This document shows positions 10,421-51,340 of a stretch of DNA of 64,000 nucleotides, one piece after another. Made by a program: the position numbers and the translations under genes. The stretch comes from Strongylocentrotus droebachiensis. Lineage: Eukaryota > Echinodermata > Echinoidea > Camarodonta > Strongylocentrotidae. The stretch covers positions 186,001 through 250,000 of the forward strand of contig JAVYIG010001040.1 of assembly GCA_035222895.1 (NCBI GenBank), written 5' to 3'. The notes below the pieces were generated by a model, which made no database searches, was not told where the DNA came from, and saw only the letters and a program-made list of their open reading frames with translations. Positions within the stretch are counted from its first letter, which is position 1; every line of letters begins with the position of its first letter.

Positions 10421-13400
10421 ATGATCGTGGATATAGGTGGCCTCTTAGTCTGCCTCATTCTACTGTATGTTCCAGAGACGGTAAGAATAGACTCTCTCTT
10501 ATGTTTTATTCATTTTTATCAGTAGCCAATGGGTGGGGGGGGGGTGGACCTCGGGTTCCTAAAAGAGAGGGTTCTTCCTACCTTCCATAATTATAGTAGG
10601 TATTTCTCATTATATTTTAAATCGTCACGTATCTTATCGTTGTAGATGAACCTAAAAAGAAACAAACAGTTTACCCATCCTATATTTCAGAAGAAAGTAT
10701 ATAACAATAATCCTGCAGGGGCAATAATGTACTAGTAATATATTGTGAAATCCGTCTAATAAGATTTTTTAAAAGTAATATTCCATACATTCGATTCATG
10801 CCGCCGAAGATGGCGTTGTATGCGAACTCGGACACCCAGTCTGATTTTTTTCACAGGGCGTAGAAATTAAAGGATGACGTCATCTTCGGCTTGCAGCAAG
10901 TAGCGGTGGTGGAGATTATTAAAAATCAGATCAGCTAGATTCAGAACTACCTCAGAAGGCGCTTCGCTGACGCAATCTTACGTCAGACAAAATAACGCCT
11001 CGTGCGTAAGGTTTGACAAACACAGAGTGAGAAAATTCACGGTGACAGAATTAGTGGTTGCAGTCGTTTTGTTGCTTTTAAACTGACTTCAATAAAATAA
11101 AAAAGTGTGAAATTCAACGGTTTATATAAATACTTATTCTTTTTCTCTCCCCCCCCCCCCTCCCCAGCAATCGTGGATGGTTCAACATGATGGCAATATC
11201 TGCATGATAATGACCTTCAATGCTAGCATTGAATTCAATGCAGATGGTATTGACGTAAGTACTGCGTAGTTATATCCCATTTCATTTTTCCAAGGACAAC
11301 CACACATTTCATGCTACTAATTTAGGCGAATAAACATAACCTCAATTGAGGTAACTTTCTCTGTATAAGTGAACATGCCTTCCTATACTTAATTCTATCC
11401 TCATTTTTTTTCTTTCTATCTGTTTTTAATTTACTATTTTTTTTCTTTCCTATCAACTTTCTGTTATATATATAAAATGTAATTCTCATAATAATATATA
11501 TAATGTTCTCTCGGTAACTGTGTTAATTTATCATGGGCGTTCCCAACTCAAGCTATGCTTTCCGGGTTTTCGCCTCCTTCCGTATCTGAATTATTTACTG
11601 TATATTCTATGTTGAAATAATTGTTACATATATCATGTATATATACATTGTGTTTCATATTGTACTGTTGAGAAGGAAATAAATGTTAATAAATACAAAT
11701 ACAATATTATTTTGATGAAACTGTTGTTAAATACATAGGGATAATGAAGATTGGGAAATAGTCAATATTATCAAAAATTGACTCAATACTTCTGAAGATA
11801 ACAGCATTTTACTAGGCCTATATTCATATATGGCTTTGGAACTATACAATAATGTGGCATTACAATTCGGTATAAATTTCTAAATGAAATTTGGTCATTT
11901 TTTTATTATTAGATTCCCCAAAGAGCATTAATTGTCTTTTTATGTTACTAATATAACATTCTTCCATATTTTAGACAGGAACGAAAACTACCATAAAAGG
12001 CATTTTCGTCTTCCTTTCAATCAAGGAATTTTTTACATTGTTGAAGCTTGGTATTGAAGCACAGGTATCAGAAAAATATTGACTTTATGCGACTATTCAT
12101 CAATTAGAAAGTTGCCCTTCTTATACAACATTCAAAATTTGTTTCTATTAATAAATTACTTTTATTTTTTGTAAACATTTCACTTGTTTTTATTTTTGTA
12201 TCAATTAACACCTACGTTTTGTCGAACAAACTTTCAATGTCAATGAAGGATGTTAATAAATACAAAATCAAACGCAGTCCTCATTCAACCTATAAGTATT
12301 GCTTTCTTTCCCACTTTCCCTCTTTTTTCCCTTTTTGTTTCTTTTTTATTCTTTTCCTTTCTTTCCTTTCCTTTATTTTCCTTTATTTTCCTTTATTCTT
12401 TTCCTTTCTTGTTTTGCCTTGCCTTGTAATTTTTTTTTCTTTTCTTTTTCTTTTTTTTCTTTTCTTTTCTTTTCTTTTCTTTTCTTTTCTTTACTTTTCT
12501 TTTCTTTTCTTTTCTTTTCTTGACTTTTCTTTCCTTTGCTTTTCTTTTTTTTCCTTTCCTTCCCTTTCCTTTTTGTTTCTTCTTTTCTTATCTTTTTACT
12601 TTTTTTCCTCAGAAGGCTTCCTTCATACCTCTTGACGCCCTGAGTGATGGCTCGGTATGTGGTCAATCGTTTTCCATCCTCCATCTCGAGTATGAGCTCG
12701 GTGATCAGCACGAAGTCACCTTGTCTTTCGGTTTCAACGAGACGAAGTCGGAATGGTTGTTGTCGGAGATAATAGTGGAACTCTACAACCTAAAAACCTC
12801 CAAAAGCTGTGCGTATTTTGAAATTCTCAAATAAATGTGAAATAATAATATTGTTCGTCTTTTAAATCCCGTCTGTACTACATTGGCCAGGGTGATTAGA
12901 CCTCCCTGCCAGGTCACTGGCAGGTGGTTATCTCATCAAATCAGCTCTCAATTAACATAAGAAAAAGAGGATCATGAGGGACCAACAGGCACCGATTAGC
13001 CATTGTTTGCTATATAGAGGGCGCAAGTAGCAATAAGTAGTACAGTGGGGCTTTAAAGCTCAGTTTGAGATTTAAAAAAAAAAGGAATCCTGTAAGGCCT
13101 GTTTATTTACAGAGTAACCCTCCAATCGAGCAACTGATCAACTTGCGAAACAGTGTATCCTTAAACCGGCCACTGGATGAAATTGTCATTTTTTACTTGC
13201 ATGAATAATAGGGCGTACATTCTTTACCCCAGCTGCAAGGGCTCTAGCCAGCTATGGCGCCTTCTTTTACAACCCTGGCGCATTCCTGCCGCAATGCACA
13301 TGCTACCTGGTACATGTGTACCGTATCATTGATTCACCTGTGTAAAGAGAAGATCTTTAGAGAAAATGCCTTGGTTTAGGACTTACATTGTACGTAGAGA

Positions 13401-14552
13401 GTTTCAGAGTTGGACACACACAAGCTTGGCATCTCAAGTCCATAGATTAAATCACTCGACCACGACACTTGAACTTGCCATTGCTCTCCAAAAGAATTTA
13501 GCTTTTTCTAACATTTGAAATATTTCTTTAAAAATATTAAAGCCAGTGAATATGAAATATAGAACAGTTAAGATCATACTCATTCATACTCCCTGTCTCT
13601 TGCACTCATTTCCTCTCTTTACTCTTTTCGATAATTTCATCTCCCCTGCCCTCGTTTCTTTCTCTCTCTCTCTCTCTCTCTCGCTTACATTGTATATTGA
13701 ATATCGTTTACTTTATAATACTTATCCCTGTCATGTTTTTCTTTCTTAAATCCTCAGCCGTACAAATAACAGAGAGTGGTTATGAAGAGTTCATTACACC
13801 ACTCGGTCACTACCTACAGTGTGAATCGCGGGTTATGATTGACGACGTTTCGCTGGACTTCACAGAGATTGAGACGATGCAACCGTTTGCGACCAGCGAA
13901 GACCCCGGAAAAGGTATGACACCAGCATTGTATAAGATAGATCGCCTGACTATTCGATTGACGGTGACGAAGAAAGAAATAAGTCACCAAAGCTTATCAA
14001 CATTTCTATAATTACTCTTTCTTTTTGTGACTGATAAGGTTTATTTCTTATATAATATGTTAAAGCGGGTTTAAACGTAATTAATGAGCGAAAAAGATGG
14101 CAAATGAAGTACGGACTACGGACCCATATACATCAATTTGTTTGTAATGTATGTTATTTCATAAAATTTGCGTTCGCCAATTAACATTTTAATCATACGA
14201 ATAAGTCGAACTAAATCAAGTACAATGGGAGTAATACAAGAGATAGACAGAGAGAAGAGATGGACAGAGAGAGAGAGAGAGAGAGGGTGGGGGGGGGGGA
14301 GAGAATGGATGTAGGAGGGAAAATCATAGTAAACACAAGATGGGTACTTTATCACCGTCTTCTTTCTTCCATTTTACCACAGAGCACGATTGCGAGGCCG
14401 ATCAGGGATATGATGATTCAAACACTGGACTCATCGTAGGCTGCGTTCTAGCCGCAATGGCGGTAGCTGTCATCTCATGCTGCGTCTGCAGTCGCATGCG
14501 AAAGAGACGGCAGGGTCGTCGCTACCGTCGTTCCAAAAGCTACGTCAGTTAG
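10421..14552 (+). CDS. LAMP-like lysosome-associated membrane glycoprotein, 5 exons, 222 aa
   Basis: Exons by splice sites and frame: 10421-10480, 11168-11254, 12613-12808, 13758-13913, 14383-14552 (stop TAG). All junctions keep frame. The product is a type I membrane protein: a hydrophobic signal peptide (residues 1-20, GGLLVCLILLYVPET), a luminal domain with exactly four cysteines (C32, C65, C136, C170) spaced like the two disulfide loops of a LAMP domain, N-glycosylation sequons at N38 and N91, a membrane span at about 182-202, and a basic tail ending RRSKSYVS. Vertebrate LAMPs line late endosome/lysosome membranes; this single-domain length is closer to LAMP5 or CD68 than to LAMP1/2. The tail lacks a clear GYxxPhi lysosomal sorting signal, so location is uncertain. 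Start ATG 10421 was chosen because it opens a signal peptide directly followed by a GTAAGA donor. An optional 90-nt in-frame exon may lie at 11975-12064. Family assignment is from cysteine layout and phrases such as HDGNIC and SVCGQS, without a search. Confidence 0.8.
11975..12064 (+). CDS. possible alternative cassette exon of the LAMP-like gene
   Basis: A stretch bounded by TTTTAG and CAG|GTATCA in the second intron is open in the required phase and is exactly 90 nt, so inclusion would insert 30 residues (beginning TGTKTTIKGIF) without breaking the frame. The donor is weak, and joining the flanking exons directly already gives a normal-looking LAMP loop, so this may be chance. Confidence 0.2.
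12299..12612 (+). repeat. 310-base polypyrimidine tract leading into a LAMP-like exon
   Basis: Almost pure T/C with a CTTTT period runs into the TTTTTTCCTCAG acceptor of the exon starting 12613. Open frames here on either strand are low-complexity artefacts. Confidence 0.9.
12862..13056. mobile_element. TTAA-type MITE, family C, in LAMP-like intron 3
   Basis: A 195-base element bounded by TTAA, ending TACAGTGGGGCTTTAA. The reverse-oriented second copy is at 51147-51340; shared blocks include AACATAAGAAAAAGAGGATC. Confidence 0.8.
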
Positions 14553-15409
14553 AAGAGTGTATACAATTGAATTGAATTGAATTGAACTTTATTTCATTCA
14601 TCATAAAACATCATAACAAACATATAAAATACAAAACATAGCGTACAAGTTAAAGAGAAACATTTACAATACAATACAACAACAAAAATATATATGAATG
14701 TGGAGACAGCTGGGAAAGCCAAAGGGCTTTATTGATGCTGCCACCTAAACAGTAATAAAGTATAATGCAGTATTATATTGTTGTTTGAGAATGTGATTAA
14801 AGAAGGGGAGGGGGGGGGGAGAAGAAAAAAAACAAAAAAAAAAAAAAAAACAGATACAACAATGGTTGTATCTCTAGTGCTACATGCAGTTGAAGTTGCA
14901 CATGAAACGTCATTTGCTGACACAGGACTGCGTTAGTGGCTGCGTCAGTGACTGTCGCATCATTTGACGCGACATGAGAGAGTCAATACAAAATAAACAT
15001 TGCAAACCCAGCGATATATTACTGGCCCATGATAACGCAGTCAAAATATGGGAGTAACTCACGAAGGTCTAAACCTTTTCCTTTTTGTTTCTTGTTAATA
15101 TGTCCGTCGTAGACAAGGCGTCATTTCGATTGTATGTTCCAATACAATTCACGCATTTTTTTTTTTTAATGTTCATAAAAACCAACAGTAATTCGTGAAA
15201 TCGAAACATTACATCATTCTGTCTGTATACTGTATTAAATTGTTTATAGACCAATCGTAAAAAGTCAAACCTCTGAAATGTGTTACAACACGCACACTTT
15301 TTAGTTTGTTCATGAATATTCCAATGGTCCCCCCGGTAAGATAATATAGGTAAGATAAAAGCCTTGACTCGGGTGGACTGGCTTTTCGAGGTATTATTGT
15401 AAATCTATC

Positions 15410-15799
15410 TTAAAGAGAAGGTTGAGTTCTGCGAAGAGGTGAAACATAATTTTTGAGCATTATCAGTTATTTTGAAAGTGTGGAAGACCATCAGATTAAA
15501 AATGTTCCCTGTAAAGCATGGCTCTTCAAATGCCTCAATATTCTACATATGGCATGTAACTACATAACAATCGGAACGGATTTTATGCCACATGTTCGTG
15601 TAGTCCCATATACATCTTTAAGCGTACATTGATTGTAATTTTGCAAGACTAGGCCAAATTTCTTATCATTTTGATGATTCCAGAACCATGCAGTACACAC
15701 CAATACTTATATGCTATAGATGATCAACCTTTTCTGATCGATTCCACACTGTTTCTTTCACAATGCAATCGCATGACCAGAACTCAACCTTATCTTTAA
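15410..15799. mobile_element. TTAA-type MITE, family A copy 2
   Basis: The same ends and body as the copy at 2386-2777 (GTTGAGTTCTG, GTGTAGTCCCATAT, GATTCCACACTGTTTCTTTC), with TTAA at both borders and nearly the same length, 390 against 392. Confidence 0.85.
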
Positions 15800-16490
15800 A
15801 CAATCCACCCTGTTTCCACATATGTATTCAGAAACTTGGAAAGAAAGGAACAATTGTAATTATATTTCATATACCACCTCTAAGATTAGATGGAGTGGAT
15901 GCATGTCTGTCATCTTTACATTAGAAAAGGGACATACAAATATTAGAACTACGCCCTCTCCTTGCTCCGAATGTAGTTGTAGAATACAGTTCTGATCAAT
16001 GTCTTAGTCACTAGTTTTACATTATTCATGTTATAAATACGCAAGGATGTTGAGAAGTATTAATAAAAAGAGATGTAAAAAAACAACGCGAATGCTTTCT
16101 GAACTTTTGCAAAAATTTGATTATTCATTTTCTTACTTTTTTACTTGACATGATTATGCGCCGTTCCTTTGATGTTCAGTTATCATGTTTATTATGCAAA
16201 TACACGAAAGAGAAACCCACATAATAATGTTTGTTGCCATAGTTACCATGTTTTCATTTTTACTGTGTTTACTGTGTCGATTGCTCTACTTGAATAAAGT
16301 ACTTTATCTAAGACTTGCAAGACTCCATGTATATCTTACCTGAGTATAAACTTAATTTGTTTGCGAGCGAGTGAACTGAGCGAGAACCAAAGAGAAAAGT
16401 ATTTGCGACTACAACAGATTGAGATTTAAATTAACATAACAAACTACACATATACATGTTAATGAGATACAACGTATGCAGATTGACCAG

Positions 16491-16762
16491 GGGGGGGGGG
16501 TGTTTCACAAAGACTAAGATCGACTTTTAGTTGGACTTAACTGTGACAGGCCATTCATGCCACTGTTTGCTCTCACCATTTACTGGCATTGTCTCAAGAG
16601 ATGTACAAATCATGGTTACAAATCTACAATATTTAATATATTTTGATAATTCATTATAAAGGAAAAAATACTATCTAAAGATCATAATTGAGTGATAATT
16701 GGTGAGAGCAACCAGTCCAACTTAAAGTCAATCTTAGCCTTTGTGAACCCCCCCCCCCCCCC
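16491..16762. repeat. inverted-repeat element with G and C tracts
   Basis: GTGTTTCACAAAGACTAAGAT next to poly-G pairs with ATCTTAGCCTTTGTGAAC next to poly-C at about 16730-16760, and GCTCTCACCA near 16570 pairs with TGGTGAGAGC near 16700. This looks like a short MITE, but no target duplication is clear. Confidence 0.6.
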
Positions 16763-17218
16763 AAGTCTCTGCTGAATATTAGATAGCAATTATATCTTGG
16801 GGAGGGGACAGCACCCCTTTCCCCACCTTCTATGTCTCTGAGTGGTACCATGCAATTGCTTATCAATTATCTTATTTGACTATGGTGAGAGCATCTGAAT
16901 TCAAGTGTCGATAAATTGGAAGACTTTGATCCCAAAATCAGCAGCACCAAAATCAATAATATTGGTAATTAAGGGCGATAACATAAGCGAGGGAGGTCAA
17001 TGCAAACAAAAGCAAGTTTGATAAAAATGCGAACATTGAGTCCAATTTATTATGTTTTAAAATTACATATCACAAGTGGCGGTTCTTTAAAGAATGACAA
17101 GCCCAAAGTAATAATAATATTAATAATAATAGTAATAATGACAATAATAATAACAATAAGAATAATAATAATGGATTTATATAGCACATTTTCCATTTGC
17201 TTCTTCGATCCTAAAACC

Positions 17219-17702
17219 TGAAAGGTAATACAAAGTTCTGGTATGGAGTCATTAATTTGGTTCATATGAACATATTGGAAGCATATGTGATCCTACAATA
17301 TTTAGTGATCGTTGTCGCTGTTGAAATCGAGTCTAAAGTGATGAAATTGTAAACAATAAACTATTTATGTTGTATAGCTCCCTCTCAAGGTCAAGATATC
17401 AATTTAGCTATAAAGCAATGTTTCTTGACTAAAATCGACCGATGGGCTATTCCCGTTTGGAAATTATATATTCTGAGATTTTCATGTTAGCAGCTACCAT
17501 TGTTTGACCATAGGAGCTCTTTGAAATTCATCAAAATTTACCGGGAGCACCGGTAAATTTGTGTATTAAATTTAAGTGTTTTAGGGGCTAATTTTTCGGG
17601 TGCTTATAATACATCCACAGGGGCATCCAAATATATCAAAATTGTAAAGAATCACTATCCAGCCAATTTTCAAAATTTCCCAAAACTTTGTATTACCTTT
17701 AA
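17219..17702. mobile_element. TTAA-type MITE, solo copy of the nested family
   Basis: The sequence from AAAGGTAATACAAAG to CTTTGTATTACCTTTAA matches the element at 22925-23435 along its length, including the block GTTGTATAGCTCCCTCTCAA. The right flank is TTAA; the left is TGAA, one base changed. Confidence 0.8.
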
Positions 17703-18259
17703 GCTCTAGTCTAGACGAAGAAGAAGAAGAAGAAAAGTATTTATATATTGTTTATAGACACTATAATCAGTATTATAGATGTGTTGATTGCATGCTCAGA
17801 TAGTAGAAGTAGATGGGATTGAGCTTGTTATTACAAATTTAGGATCAAAGCGCGTAGCACACGAGGCGTCATTTACTGACGTAAGTCTGCGTTTTTGACT
17901 GGCGCGGTCTTTGACGCGCTTTATGAGAGGATATTGTACCCCCAAAAAAAGTGAATTTATTAAGAACGGTACAAGTCTTTCTTTTAATCCCTAGCGCATG
18001 AGTGGGCTATTTGCTCTAACATTTATGATTTCCGCAAGTTATATCGCAAGCGAAATGACGCTTGGTGTGATAACGAAGGGACTAAACTACGCCAAGCGAC
18101 GCCTCTGGTTACACATCCCATATAAACAACCACCTGCGTGAGATATATCCCATCCTATCTTCAAATTAGAGTGCATGCAGTCACATGGACTACCTACTGG
18201 CTCGTTGACCTTTGTCCGGGCAATTTTCAAGATTTGTTATCTTTTTTTATATCTTCTTG

Positions 18260-18330
18260 TTTGCCATTGGCTATATTGTAGGGATATAAACATGCTGATC
18301 GGTGTTTAAACACAGTCTTGTACACAATTC
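18260..18330 (+). promoter_or_regulatory. candidate core promoter of the family 31 glucosidase gene
   Basis: An inverted CCAAT box (GCCATTGGC, about 18263-18271) lies just before a TATA-like ATATAAA at 18284-18290, about 240 bases upstream of the start codon. A palindromic GTTTAAAC follows. The spacing would place transcription start near 18315 with a roughly 200-base leader. This is pattern only. Confidence 0.35.
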
Positions 18331-18525
18331 GAGCGGAGAATTATACAACTCGATATCTGTAACTGTAACTGTCTTATTTCTCTCAAGTACACGCACAGTC
18401 AAAGTGATGCAAGGAAAATAGGGTACTGCACATATTATCCATTCTGATCTCGGAAACCGCTCGCAGCACGGCTGCGGCTACAACACTACTAAACGCATTC
18501 AAATTCGAGTACTTCGTGATCGACG

Positions 18526-46430
<27,905 letters not shown>

Positions 46431-46922
46431 TAACAGGAGATTTCACCTTCGTAGCTCTACCGCAGACGATGTTTAACAGAACGATAATTTGTAATAGTTT
46501 ATGTTAAAGAAATTAAAAGCAGTGAGAAGGTGTGAGTGTCGATAAGAATTTAATAGTTTTTTGTTAGAAACCAGAAGGCATTAGCCCTGTGACAAAAGTA
46601 TATGAGTTAACGTCCTTTTTCGCTCCAAACAGGCAGTTTTCAAGTTCCAACATTTTCTCTCTAGTTTGTAAATGAAGGGATTGTATGCCCTTCGCAAAAT
46701 CTCGAGTTATAATTGCTAACTGTTAGAAAATTACATTACTTATAAGGGTAGAATCTCTATTTCTTTGGTTGCTTTTTTGTGTGCATATGATGCCTTTTAA
46801 GTTTGCTTTACAAATCAAAACAAATCGCGTTGAATATGTATATTAGATAAAGTGAAAATATACCGAGCGCTATTGGCAATCTTCTTCACGTGGTCGTAAA
46901 TATGTATATAGCTAAAGATGTA

Positions 46923-47239
46923 CAGGGTGACGCGTGCAATAAGGACATAACACCCGAGATCTGCAATTTCAACAATATCATTGAGACTAGATGGCATTGT
47001 TTGTTTTTGATTGGGCAGCAAATTATTTTACAACTAGGCCTATAATGACACCAACATCATCAAGTTTGGGTAAGGCGTTTCGAATCTACTTTTTTACGAG
47101 GCAAATACCGTTTTCAAAATTGTTACATCTGCAATCCCGTAGTCATGCTAAAAGCAAGAAATTTGCACATGCCGGCTTCCCATACAATAAAGATCAGTCA
47201 CGCGTTCAGGTGCTGTGTTCTTTTTTTCATGTCACCCTG
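46923..47239. mobile_element. Tc1/mariner-like MITE downstream of the GH31 gene
   Basis: The ends CAGGGTGAC and GTCACCCTG are flanked by TA (46921-46922 and 47240-47241). The 317-base body has no coding capacity. Confidence 0.65.
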
Positions 47240-50200
47240 TATAACTATTGATTGCTTGATCGCTTGCTTGCTTCGTTGCAAACGCGACTAATCATTAATA
47301 AAAATTCACTCAATAAAATGATTCCTTTTTGTTTAATCAGATGCACTTAAATGCTATAAATGCTGCTTTTTGAGGAAACTGGTCTTGAGTTATCAATGCT
47401 TTTCAGAAAGCAACGTGGTTATTAAAAACACCTCCAAAATATTAGTGGTTGCTGAAATACGGAAAGTGAAGTGTAAAATAAAATATTGAAGTGAAGTAGT
47501 CACGTACGTACACAAATAATTTGTTTCGTGATTTGTGAACCAAGATCAGCATGATTTTCTTTTAAAGGTTGTTGTTGTTCCTCGGAACCATTAACTTGTG
47601 TACTTGCTCGATGAAAAAGCAAATACAGTGTACGATTTAAAGGTTATGACTTTCACGATTTTGTGTGAATACCTAAAGGAAGAGTTGTGGTAAGAGTTGT
47701 CGCAGTCGAGTGGTGTGAACAATTAAATGGGACTTGTGTCATTTAGTAAGTAAGCAACCCACTCTATCAACATTATTTCTCTCCGCTCATGTGTTGATAT
47801 GGTTCCCGGTAGAATGTGAAGTTCAATTTTGTTGGATTCGCTAGAACGCGCCTGTGAAATGGCGCCTGTGTGGCTGGTAAAGGCCAGCGGAGTGGAGAGT
47901 GTGCACCTTATGTGCAGAATATCAATTGAATCGAAAGACCGAGCTACTAACAATTATACATGAACCAGCCTGGAACCTATTATTAAGCGCTTTACAAAAT
48001 TAATATAACTTTATGTATTATGCCATCATTTTGTCATTCAAAACTGTACCATTGTCAAATGGAATACTTCCAGATGTTAGGCCTAATTATAAATTGATAT
48101 TATTAAAACATAATAAAGTTCCGACTTAACATAACGAAGTTCTGACATACTTTACATTTGTTCATTTATTCGCATTTTTTCCCTTTTTAAGGTAGTAGCT
48201 TTTATTTTGTTTTTCACATTGTGCATATAAGCATGTCCATGCTGATCATAAAATGTATATATTTCAGAATAATGGTCATGCCCGAATATGTTTTTGTTAT
48301 TATACATTTTTAATCTTAATAAAGAACTTTCATAACAATGAATGAAAGCATTATATTTGCTTAAAAATCACACCATTATATTCTTTTAAGATATTTTCAT
48401 TTTCCGCAGGACATAATAAAACGTGATCCGTTAATAACCCTTTACAATGTAGCTAGAACAAAAGTATTTGGTATAAATGATAAAAGTTCTCAAACAATTT
48501 CCAAATAAAATCAAACATTTCTATATAGAAGTATACCATAACAGCCTCTTCTTCTTTTTGTTGTATTGGTGTTGGTGTTGTTGTTGTTGTAGAAGAAATG
48601 CAAAACATGTCACATCATTGTTCGTTCTCGCCATTAATAATGTACTCCATATTGTGCTAAGAGATTGCAAGCGTCTGTGTTATTCATTTGGATTTCTTAG
48701 TAATAATGATTCGTGTAAAATTTATTTTTCCATAAGTTCCAAAATTGGTCGTATCGACTTTATCATTGGCTTTTCACTGATTCTACCTGAGCGAAACATC
48801 AGAACCAACATTTAAGAGGACATTTATTTTATGGGGGACAGGGGATCAGCATTAGTCAAAATATCAAAATAAGTTCGCATTGTTAATAGTTTTTTCGGAG
48901 AGAGAAGAAAAATAGCGACCACACAGGTGAATTATGCCCCATTTGCTGGTGTTTATCGGAGCTTGTAAAAAATATTAAAAAATCAGTTTGATAATCGCTC
49001 GGTAGATATTTCCATATAGAAACAAGCCATCATGAAAATTAAAAAATATAGACATTCAATACGATATATCACTTGGGGCAAATTCCCGTCTCAAACAAGA
49101 AATAATGTTCAGAATGAGGTTTGATCTTTTAAGACGTCTTCAGCTCAGGCGGACAAAACATGAGAGTGCGAGTATTAAGAATGATTTGCATCTCTCGATC
49201 CAAAGAGGACAATTAGACGATATGGACTAGACACTTTTTTTCTGTAAATGGACTAAAATCATATCATATTCCATCAGCCTCGCCGGTATAGGTCAAGCGA
49301 GCATCAATTACTTCTATGTGCCGAAACTGAGAGGGAAAGTGGGAACTTTGTCTATTGAACCAGTAGTTCTCGCTTACATACAATGAAACTGATGTCCAGA
49401 AAACAGCCGTGAAGGAAGACGGAGGCTCTTTACACAGCAATCAGCCCGGGGGTTACAAAAGGCAAAGGCGCCATATTAAATATATGAAAGATTTGTAAAT
49501 AAGTACGAGACAGATGCTATTGCTATTGAAAATGGGCATGAGACTTACACGAGCAGAATGTCAGATATATATTACCTATACAATTATCATATATTACTTT
49601 GTTATATATCACTTCTAAGAAATATATAGTTATAACATAAAGTTTCTTAGTGTGTTTTCTTGAGCTCGATCTGCAATCAACCCGACTTTAACAAATCTTA
49701 TCTCCATATTGACACGAAAGGAGTTGCTTCGAATTTTGATTATTAATAATACTACATATCCATTATGATTATGTTGCACACGCGCAAACAAAGTGTTGGT
49801 GAATGAGAGCCTTCGATAAAGCACCATTCTCGGATACAGCTTATTTAACTTTCGTGATTATTCTTCTTGCTTTTTAGTTTATGTGTGTGAGTGCGTGGTG
49901 ACATCAATATATTTAACTTATGAAAACTCTTCTCACCCTAACAGTTTTGATCAACGTTTACATGAAACAGTCTACTTTACAACGACAATGACTGAAAACT
50001 GTGACGATAACAATATAATACATTTATTAGTTCATATAGATACAGAGTATTGAATAAAATAGACATTCATAGTTGTTTTTTCGACGACGTATCAAGAATT
50101 GAAATGCATGAAAGAAATTATGGTACTGCTAAATGTACATTTAACACGCACCATATCCATGATATCTAACTACGTAAAATATATACATCTGTCAAAATAC

Positions 50201-50305
50201 TGACGTATTTGTGCATTGCCCAACCAAGTTGCCCTTGTTTTAAGCCAATGAGAGAAATTAGCAGTCATTAGGTTAGGTCAGTTTGTTTCTAAATAGCACA
50301 TGTAG

Positions 50306-50425
50306 CATTATAGTATGCTAGGCAACGCTGCTTAACTTTAAATTATCTACATGGGTTTCTACCATTATAATATGGTAAGAAACGCCCCTGTACCTTTGAA
50401 ATCATCTATATGGGTATTACTGTTT
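50306..50425 (+). repeat. two tandem units of about 60 bp
   Basis: AGCATTATAGTATGCTAGGC and ACCATTATAATATGGTAAG open two units that each continue with AACGC and TTGAAAT/TTAAAT followed by CATCTA-ATGGGT. Each unit starts with its own small palindrome. Confidence 0.6.
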
Positions 50426-51146
50426 AAATGTTAGCATATTGTCCGTCCGAGGCAGTAACATTACAACTAATGGATTTCAATCTTGTTTTTTTTACCTAGG
50501 CAACCACAGTTTGTCAAATTTCGACTCAATCAGTAATCCCGTCATAATGATGTATCACAACCATTAGTTACCTTTTCTCATGCATCATAACAGCCATAAT
50601 AGTACTTATTCGTGAATTACAGTTCCATTTAGAAATTAGAACACTTGACAATACTAAATTTATTAACCTTTGGAATTATGAAACCTCTTTCGTTGCCGTA
50701 ATTACAAACCTTCAGAATTTATAAACAGTATCACTTTGGGAATTATAAACCTTCAAGCCTCAAAATAACGGTCTGCAGAGTAATGATACTGAGAGTAATG
50801 CACTGTATGTTCAAAATGATACATATTTTTTCATTGTCGGCTTATCTTTCGCCTAGTTTGTGTGGAACCTTCAGAAAAAGCTCTTTGGAAACAGCAATAA
50901 TAAAATAGAAATAGTAATACAATTTCAATTCCAATGAAGCGTTGTTTGTACAGAGGATTATTGATTTTAATAAAGAATATCATACATGCATACTAACATA
51001 GAATTGTTATTTCTATAACATAAAACCAATGAGCTATTGCTCAATATGCTTTCATGACAAATCAGTGCTTTTAATACGACATGAACAAATGAGGAAAGGA
51101 AATAGAAATAAACTTATACTAAAGTGGTGTGTCTTTTTAGTTCTTC

Positions 51147-51340
51147 TTAAAGCCCCACTGTCCTACTTGAAGCTACTTGCTCCCTCCATATAGAAAACTT
51201 CCCAAATCGGTGCCTGTTGGTCACCCATGATCCTCTTTTTCTTATGTTAGTTGAGAGCTGAGTTAATGAGATAGCCACATGTCAGTGACCTCGCTATGTG
51301 GTCTAATCCCTTCTGGCCCAGTAGTATTGACGGTCTTTAA
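51147..51340. mobile_element. TTAA-type MITE, family C, inverted copy
   Basis: Starts TTAAAGCCCCACTGT and ends GACGGTCTTTAA; it is the reverse complement of the element at 12862-13056 with moderate divergence and the same length. Confidence 0.8.

Larger units (their letters stand above)
14553..17218. other. LAMP-like 3' region and intergenic DNA
   Basis: Just after the stop there is an ATTGA repeat and a possible AATAAA at about 14754. The rest is MITEs (15410-15799, 16491-16762) and AT-rich DNA. A short GC-richer repeat at about 14890-14985 (ACGTCATTTGCTGAC) resembles 17860-17935 and, inverted, 10955-11010. Confidence 0.5.

Noticed and set aside
12219..12711. Phe/Ser-rich and Lys-rich frames on both strands
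   Set aside because: Low-complexity translation of the polypyrimidine tract.
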